DNA of 64,000 bases from Desulfosporosinus shakirovi (lineage in GTDB: Bacteria > Bacillota > Desulfitobacteriia > Desulfitobacteriales > Desulfitobacteriaceae): positions 1-64,000 of the forward strand of contig NZ_JAJDOO010000006.1 in NCBI RefSeq assembly GCF_020595055.1, in the 5' to 3' direction. A program made the position numbers and the translations under genes. Below are positions 59,184 to 64,000 of this stretch, piece by piece (within the stretch, counting starts at the first letter, position 1; each line of letters starts with the position of its first letter). The notes beneath the pieces are model-generated. The model worked only from the letters and a program-made list of their open reading frames with translations. It was not told the origin of the DNA and ran no database searches.

Positions 59184-59333
59184 TTAGCGATGTTCAGGCA
59201 TGGAAAGAGTCCCGGCAAACTCACGTTTTTTTGTTGGGTTTTGTCCTTTCTCATCAATGTGCAAATTAACATCTTGGTTAAAAAAAACACTGTTTTTTTG
59301 GCCGCCTTGCCAGACGCTGGACACTTTCTGCAT
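59184..59333 (-). CDS. Small protein, 49 residues, unknown
   Basis: An ATG with an excellent ribosome binding site (TAGGAGGAG, seven bases before) opens MQKVSSVWQGGQKNSVFFNQ, DVNLHIDEKGQNPTKKREFA and GTLSMPEHR. The stop is followed at once by a hairpin terminator. Polar, basic, without signal peptide or membrane segment. No family recognised. It lies between the tetR and the AraC gene on the same strand. Start site and terminator make it a credible real small gene. Confidence 0.6.
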   Translation of the reverse strand: MQKVSSVWQGGQKNSVFFNQDVNLHIDEKGQNPTKKREFAGTLSMPEHR

Positions 59334-59406
59334 TGAATACTCCTCCTATTTCCATGACAGCCTGCAGCTAAGGTTTCGAGGTGATCTGTTTATCGCGAAC
59401 TGCCGG

Positions 59407-60300
59407 CTAATCCCTTGCGTTTTCGATGAGTCTTAGTTTTTCAGTGTCCCGGGCTGGAGATGAACCGAAGAAGCGGGAGTACTCCCGATTAAACTGTGAG
59501 GGACTCTGATAGCCGACTTGATATGCGGCACCGGCTACAGCATAGCCCTCAAAGGCAATGAGGTTTCTAGCCTCCAAAAGCCTTAATTGCTTTTGAAATT
59601 GAATCGGGCTTAAACCCGTTGCCCTTTTAAACTGACGGTGAAACGTATTTATTGCCATCCCGGATTTTGCTGCCATCTCACTGATGTCTACCTGCCTCGT
59701 ATAGTTAACGCGAAGCCATTTTACAGTCTGAGAAATCCTGGAGAAATTACTTTCTTGCAAGCCAAGCTGCCTCAGATACCATCCCTGGGGTCCCATCAGA
59801 ACCCGATAAAGAATCTCCCGTTCATAAGCCGGGGCAAGAGCCGGAATATCTCTTACTGTTCTCGTTAATCGCAATAAGCGCAGCCATGCCTCCATCAATT
59901 CAAAGTCTATTTTACAAGCTCCGAAATGTTCAGAAGCAGTTGGAATGAGATCTTCAGGAAGATCTCTCAATAAACTCTGAAGGACAGTCTGATTCAGCTC
60001 AAGACCAAGAGACATGTAAGGACGGCCCTCACTGTCCGGATGTACACTCGCCGTTGCGGGAACATGCAGCGGCAACACGTAATATGAAGGCCCTGCCATA
60101 ATAGTGCTGCGCTCCCCAATGGAAAGAATCTTTGTTCCTTGAATCGTAAAACCAATCATTGGCTTGTAGAGGGCTGCAAGTTGATGGGCGGGAATGTCTC
60201 CCTTAATCATACTTAGCCCCGGTACTCCGGTTTCCATGGGTCGAGTGCCTGCTTCTTTCATCAGATCGATAATTTCATCTAAAACGTTATTCATATCCAT
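59407..60300 (-). CDS. AraC family regulator with AraC_N cupin domain
   Basis: A 297-residue regulator: N-terminal AraC-type cupin (GDIPAHQLAALYKPMIGFTI, PSYYVLPLHVPATASVHPDS) and C-terminal double helix-turn-helix (DISEMAAKSGMAINTFHRQF, AYQVGYQSPSQFNREYSRFF). This domain pairing is typical of regulators adjacent to oxidoreductase genes. The SDR gene is divergent, 210 nt away, and is the likely target. Weak ribosome binding site. Confidence 0.92.
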   Translation of the reverse strand: MDMNNVLDEIIDLMKEAGTRPMETGVPGLSMIKGDIPAHQLAALYKPMIGFTIQGTKILSIGERSTIMAGPSYYVLPLHVPATASVHPDSEGRPYMSLGLELNQTVLQSLLRDLPEDLIPTASEHFGACKIDFELMEAWLRLLRLTRTVRDIPALAPAYEREILYRVLMGPQGWYLRQLGLQESNFSRISQTVKWLRVNYTRQVDISEMAAKSGMAINTFHRQFKRATGLSPIQFQKQLRLLEARNLIAFEGYAVAGAAYQVGYQSPSQFNREYSRFFGSSPARDTEKLRLIENARD

Positions 60301-60509
60301 AGTCTATCACACGCCTTGCTGTTTTCCAATACAAGACTGAAACCTCGCGGCATTTTCAGGCTATTTTTATATTGACACAGCAGATAATACAGGTGTTTCA
60401 AAATCGTCATTGGTGGTTTTAGGCAATCAAAGGGCACTATTGGATCTAGGTTATTTGAGCAGAAACGACTAAAATAGAATTCAGATCGGACAACAAAAAG
60501 GAGGACCTT

Positions 60510-61265
60510 ATGAAAATAGCAATCGTAACAGGCGGAAGTAACGGCATCGGCAAAGCGACCGCCCTTGAGCTTGGCAAGCGCGGAATCAGCGTCATTCTCA
60601 CCTACAATTCCTATCAGGATAGAGCAGAAGCTGTCGTTAAGGAGGTTGAGAAGAATACAGGAGTTCGAGCTGCAGCACTGAAGTTGGATCTGACTCAACT
60701 ATCAACCTTCGAAGGTTTCGTTCTGGAAGTGAAAAAGAGCCTCAAAGAAATTGGGAACAGAACGACGTTTGACTATCTAGTTAATAATGGCGGCGTTGGC
60801 GGGCCCATGATGTTCTCTGAAATGAGCGAAGAGTACTTCGACAAGATTCTAAATACGAACTTCAAGGGACCCGTTTTTTTAACTCAACTTCTCGTCCCCT
60901 TCATGGATGATGGTGGAGCCATCGTCAATACCACGAGTACAGCCAAAAACCAATCTTTTCCCGGCTACTCCGCCTACGGCTCCATAAAAGCAGCCTTCTC
61001 CTCTTGGACCCGCTACATTGCCAAAGAACTGGCCCCCCGCAAAATCCGGGTCAACGCAGTTTCCCCCGGTCCTACCCACAGCAATTTTGGTGATGGAGCA
61101 TTCGACAAACATCCTGAATTTATCCAGCCGCTGGCTGAGCAATCTGTGTTTGGCCGAATCGGCCAACCCGAAGATCTTGCCAAGGTGATTGTGAACCTAT
61201 TGTCCGATGATTTCGGCTGGGTTACAGCCCAGGACATTGAAGTGTCCGGCGGACATTTGCTTTAA
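60510..61265 (+). CDS. Short-chain dehydrogenase/reductase
   Basis: A 251-residue classical SDR: TGGSNGIGKATALELGKRGI (TGxxxGIG), NNGGVGGP (NNAG-type), STAKN, catalytic YSAYGSIKAAF (Tyr-x-x-x-Lys at about residues 153-157), and IRVNAVSPGPTHSNF. NAD(P)-dependent reduction of an alcohol, ketone or sugar. AAGGAGG precedes the ATG. Divergent from the AraC regulator. Substrate unknown. Confidence 0.95.
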   Translation: MKIAIVTGGSNGIGKATALELGKRGISVILTYNSYQDRAEAVVKEVEKNTGVRAAALKLDLTQLSTFEGFVLEVKKSLKEIGNRTTFDYLVNNGGVGGPMMFSEMSEEYFDKILNTNFKGPVFLTQLLVPFMDDGGAIVNTTSTAKNQSFPGYSAYGSIKAAFSSWTRYIAKELAPRKIRVNAVSPGPTHSNFGDGAFDKHPEFIQPLAEQSVFGRIGQPEDLAKVIVNLLSDDFGWVTAQDIEVSGGHLL

Positions 61266-61275
61266 GAAGGTTAAG

Positions 61276-61335
61276 AAAAATTCGGCAGTTTTGAGGAGAA
61301 TAATCTGGATTAGTCACTTCAAAACGCCGAATTTT
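61276..61335 (+). repeat. Palindromic dispersed repeat, copy 3 (terminator of SDR)
   Basis: AAAATTCGGCAGTTTTGAGG... to ...TTCAAAACGCCGAATTTTA; related to copies at 25983 and 62203. It starts 10 nt after the SDR stop. Confidence 0.75.
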
Positions 61336-61445
61336 ACATTTAATTTCCCGAAAGTATTAGGCAAACATCTACAAAGGACGAGTGGTTCCCAAAACTGCCC
61401 CGAACGGGTTGAAAGGCTCCGCGGGCAGCAGTTCGCTGCGCATAC

Positions 61446-61646
61446 CTACGTCTTGGGCTTTAAGCCGTCGGAACAAAAGCGCTTGCCTAAACCCGTTATC
61501 AGCTTTCTTAAAACTTTAGCATAAAATCCGTTCATCCTTTCCGCATTCCGAAGCTCATAAAGCAGATACAGATAATCCACACCCTCATCCTTGCAATAGC
61601 TGTACAGTACTTCATCTTTCTCTTTGTAACGGTAATACTTGATCAT
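61446..61646 (-). CDS. Small hypothetical protein
   Basis: A 66-residue protein (MIKYYRYKEKDEVLYSYCKD, EGVDYLYLLYELRNAERMNG, FYAKVLRKLITGLGKRFCSD) with GAGGTG before the ATG. Tyrosine-rich and charged, no signal or membrane segment. No family recognised; could also be the N-terminal part of a broken gene. Confidence 0.5.
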   Translation of the reverse strand: MIKYYRYKEKDEVLYSYCKDEGVDYLYLLYELRNAERMNGFYAKVLRKLITGLGKRFCSDGLKPKT

Positions 61647-62085
61647 TTAGAACACCTCACTAGAATAATGTTGATTTTCCCGGGCTGAACTCTCTTTTTA
61701 TGTAAAAAGAGAGTGGTTAAATCCTTTTCATCGGACTTAACCACTCTCCTGATAAATGCTCTTAAGTATAATCCTTATACCGGACATCATCGTATCAAAG
61801 AAGGTCATCGAGAAAAGTGAAACTTGAGTAACCAGAATCGGAAAAAGTATGATCAAAAACTGCCCGAGCTTTTCTTTAATAGAATGGGTTTACTCCATTT
61901 CAGGTAACCGTTGGGAAGACGTCTCTAGTGATGCTGTTGTAGCAGTACCACATCTAAATAGAGGCGTCTTTTTCCTTTCTTCAAGGATAACGTCATGGTC
62001 ATTATATTCGTCAACTTAGGGCCAGGCAATACCAGCAGCTTTTGGACTTTTTAATTCAGCGTCAACACCAAGGAATAGAAATAAA

Positions 62086-62144
62086 AAAACAAAGGCATCC
62101 GTTTATTATCTTAGTGCCTTTGTTTTTTTCTGTGTGAAATTGTC
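62086..62144. repeat. Dispersed 60-bp repeat with hairpin, copy 2
   Basis: AAACAAAGGCATCC, AGTGCCTTTGTTT and TTTCTGTGTGAAATTGTCAT; see copy 1 at 56876-56934. Confidence 0.8.
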
Positions 62145-62202
62145 ATCATGCTGTCACCGGTTTCCCGCATCTATCGTTTTTCTGAAATAAACTACTGCAA
62201 CT

Positions 62203-62265
62203 TAAAAATTCGGCGGTTTTGAGATGACTAATCTAGATTAGTCAGACCTCAAACTGCCGAATTTT
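62203..62265. repeat. Palindromic dispersed repeat, copy 2
   Basis: AAAAATTCGGCGGTTTTGAG and core ATGACTAATCTAGATTAGTC, closing CTGCCGAATTTTT. Centre TCTAGA is perfectly symmetrical. It lies after the flavodoxin gene and can act as its terminator. Confidence 0.8.
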
Positions 62266-62315
62266 TAAACATCCAGACCTTGGCATCTACCAATTGACCC
62301 AAGTGACTTTTGATG

Positions 62316-62795
62316 TTAGTTAAACAATTCCACCGCTTTTCTAGCGATCCTTTCCCCAAATATTTTTGCTCGCTCTTTTTGACCATCATCCCCATCTTTA
62401 ATGCACACAGCTCCATAATGAATAAAAGGCTGTCCCTCAGCAACTCCTGAAGAGTAGACCAACATACCTTTTACCAACATCTCAGCAATCATGGAGATTT
62501 CCGCCACCTCTGCACCACCGCCAACATAATTTGCTGTAGCAAAAACAGCTCCAAGTTTTCCTCCGACATTTTTAGCTGTATCTAACCATTGCTTTAATTG
62601 CCCTGCAAAGGTTCCCGCAATCGTCGGCGACCCAAAGATAACTGCTTTGGCTTCGGTCAAGAAGTCATCGTCAATTGCTTCGATGGACATACTTTTGACT
62701 TCGACTTTTTCAATTTTCTTTGCACCTTCAGCTACAAGATCTGCAACCTTTTGGGTATTACCAGATTTACTGTAATATACAATAGCTATTTTCAC
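62316..62795 (-). CDS. Flavodoxin family protein
   Basis: A 159-residue protein: KIAIVYYSKSGNTQKVADLV (FMN phosphate loop SKSGNTQ at about 9-15), AKAVIFGSPTIAGTFAGQLK, VFATANYVGGGAEVAEI. Carries electrons via FMN, or acts as a small NAD(P)H:flavin enzyme of the WrbA type (about 200 residues; this one is shorter). GTG start after AAAGGAGG. Monocistronic. Confidence 0.93.
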   Translation of the reverse strand: MKIAIVYYSKSGNTQKVADLVAEGAKKIEKVEVKSMSIEAIDDDFLTEAKAVIFGSPTIAGTFAGQLKQWLDTAKNVGGKLGAVFATANYVGGGAEVAEISMIAEMLVKGMLVYSSGVAEGQPFIHYGAVCIKDGDDGQKERAKIFGERIARKAVELFN

Positions 62796-62940
62796 AAAAT
62801 CCCCCTCCTTTTGAACACTATTCTAATACTATTTCCATTGCTTGGAAATAGTTATTCAATGAGGATAAGCAATTCTAACCAGTATATACAAAAAAACGGG
62901 ATTTACAGGGGCTGCAGTTCTGTTGAGGAAGAAATTAGGC

Positions 62941-63831
62941 CTAACGCTCTGCTTTATTTATTGAGTTATTCCAAGTATCTAATGAAAAGGGATTTTTTTG
63001 GCATTCCTCTAGAAACTTCTTAAACGATTCTTCATCTTCCCTTTTTTGCTCTTCATCAATAGTCACCATCATTTTTAATTTTTCACAAGAGATGACACCA
63101 TGATTCTGATATTCTTCAATCACCCGCTCAATGGTATTAGTATCAAATTCCGGATCATTTTTAAACACCGAATCATCAAAACCTTCGGGTAACCTATAGG
63201 TCGTATAGTCATTAAAGAGCATGACTTCCATATGAGTTTCAGCTTTTCTAAATTCAAGGTTGGTTAATTCTGCAAAGCTTTCAAGGCAATTCTGATCATA
63301 ACTTTGAGAAATAATATTCTCTACAAACAATCGTACTACTTTATCCCCCAGGAAACCTCCATGAAATTCCAGAATCATGGATTCCCTAGACTTTTCAATA
63401 ATCCGAATTTTTGCTTCGTGAAAACCTGGCCAACTTCCCTTGAAACCTTTTACTAATTCATCCGAACCTTCTATCATTTCAGGAGCTAAAATTAAACTCA
63501 TTTCTGCCGGACCACAGGGAATATGGGGACGTTCCTCCTTATTATGCAGGTACATAAAGGCGTTACTATTGAGAAAAAGAAGATAGTTACCATATTCATC
63601 CTTTCCTTTTTCAACGACAAAACCTTCCTGACATAGTTGATTTGCAAATTTCAGCTTATATTTATATGCCATCCCGTAATTACCTAAAAATTCTTCGTCC
63701 AGCCAAATTCTGTCTGATACCGCAGAGATATTTCTTTGCACTGTTCCGGTACCGTCTTTATTGTCAGTAACTATTGTATGGCTTTTGTTCTGAATAAAGG
63801 ATTTGTTGTCCTCAGCTCTTATTACCTGCAT
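62941..63831 (-). CDS. Uncharacterised protein, 296 residues
   Basis: A soluble protein (MQVIRAEDNKSFIQNKSHTI, SAVSDRIWLDEEFLGNYGMA, HIPCGPAEMSLILAPEMIEG, FHEAKIRIIEKSRESMILEF) with mixed alpha/beta composition and an acidic, charged C-terminal helix (EEQKREDEESFKKFLEECQK). AGAGGAGG precedes the ATG. No signal peptide, membrane helix or family motif recognised. Confidence 0.7.
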   Translation of the reverse strand: MQVIRAEDNKSFIQNKSHTIVTDNKDGTGTVQRNISAVSDRIWLDEEFLGNYGMAYKYKLKFANQLCQEGFVVEKGKDEYGNYLLFLNSNAFMYLHNKEERPHIPCGPAEMSLILAPEMIEGSDELVKGFKGSWPGFHEAKIRIIEKSRESMILEFHGGFLGDKVVRLFVENIISQSYDQNCLESFAELTNLEFRKAETHMEVMLFNDYTTYRLPEGFDDSVFKNDPEFDTNTIERVIEEYQNHGVISCEKLKMMVTIDEEQKREDEESFKKFLEECQKNPFSLDTWNNSINKAER

Positions 63832-64000
63832 GAATATTTTCCTCCTCTAAAAGCTATTGTGAATATAAAAAATCCCTCTCAATTCTCTTGAACCTTTCGC
63901 TAAGTTCTTGTTCCAGACATTAAGCATCAAATTTCCAAGATATAATTCCACGTCTTTTCTACATTTCCTCTTAAGATAAGATTCCTCTAAATGGGACGCT
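63832..64000. other. Window end, no feature
   Basis: AT-rich spacer upstream of the 296-residue protein. No gene start or repeat is recognised before the window ends. Confidence 0.4.

Larger units (their letters stand above)
61647..62315. other. Gene-free interval with several hairpins and repeats
   Basis: Hairpins at 61708-61750 (GAGAGTGGTTAA / TTAACCACTCTC) and 61916-61970 (AAGACGTCTCTA / TAGAGGCGTCTT, followed by TTT), dispersed repeat copy 2 (62086-62144) and palindromic repeat copy 2 (62203-62265). A plus-strand stretch near 62,010-62,090 looks like decayed coding DNA. Confidence 0.55.

Noticed and set aside
61990-62120. Plus-strand coding-like stretch (RQLRARQYQQLLDFLIQRQH)
   Set aside because: No start and no family; runs into a dispersed repeat.

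Overview
The window looks like a chromosomal segment of a spore-forming, anaerobic Firmicute of the Peptococcaceae, most like Desulfitobacterium or a close relative. This is an inference from gene content: a type I-C CRISPR system, an arylsulfotransferase-like gene beside a DASS transporter, a VTC/DUF4956/CotH cluster, Spo0F-like regulators, many TTG/GTG starts and strong AGGAGG ribosome binding sites. No rRNA and no intact tRNA gene is seen.

Layout. 1-640: end of CRISPR array 1 and its leader. 790-7,760: thioredoxin reductase/thioredoxin pair, arylsulfotransferase-like enzyme, DASS transporter, LysR regulator and a small protein. 8,431-18,349: CRISPR array 2 (29 repeats) followed by a complete type I-C cas operon (cas3, cas5c, cas8c, cas7, cas4, cas1, cas2, all minus strand). 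The cas3-cas5 gap carries an opposite-strand miniature array of three diverged repeats with its own near-consensus promoter and terminator-like hairpin. 18,400-21,360: a decayed region with an orphan repeat, hairpins, two Rpn remnants and a small Xre module. 21,362-23,371: alpha/beta hydrolase and AraC regulator. 23,482-24,860: CRISPR array 3 and leader. 25,000-32,530: small regulators and two heavy-metal P-type ATPases, each near a MarR or ArsR gene. 32,660-35,930: a two-component system flanked by two small secreted proteins that share one operator. 36,321-40,357: VTC-like protein, DUF4956 membrane protein, CotH-like protein and PrsA-type foldase. 40,700-46,180: PhzF-like enzyme, MFS pump with MarR, flavin-binding protein, AraC. 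44,549-49,633: Spo0F-like regulators, a stand-alone DHp-like protein and a large multi-PAS kinase. 49,771-53,200: degenerate tRNA-Thr, LrgA/LrgB with LysR, and a deleted cysK. 53,200-64,000: HD protein, Xre-cupin regulator, DUF6179/DUF6323 pair, DUF4097 lipoprotein with TetR, AraC/SDR pair, flavodoxin and unknown proteins.

How it fits together. One cas operon probably serves all three arrays. The arrays share the 12-nt 3' repeat end and a leader inverted repeat 127-128 bp from the first repeat, but differ in the repeat hairpin. The mini-array fires back-to-back with the cas5 promoter, the geometry expected of a crRNA-like regulator of the cas genes. Elsewhere the window is rich in small dispersed palindromic repeats and gene relics, marking it as an accessory, often rearranged region. 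Metal efflux, redox, drug efflux and sensory genes make up the rest.
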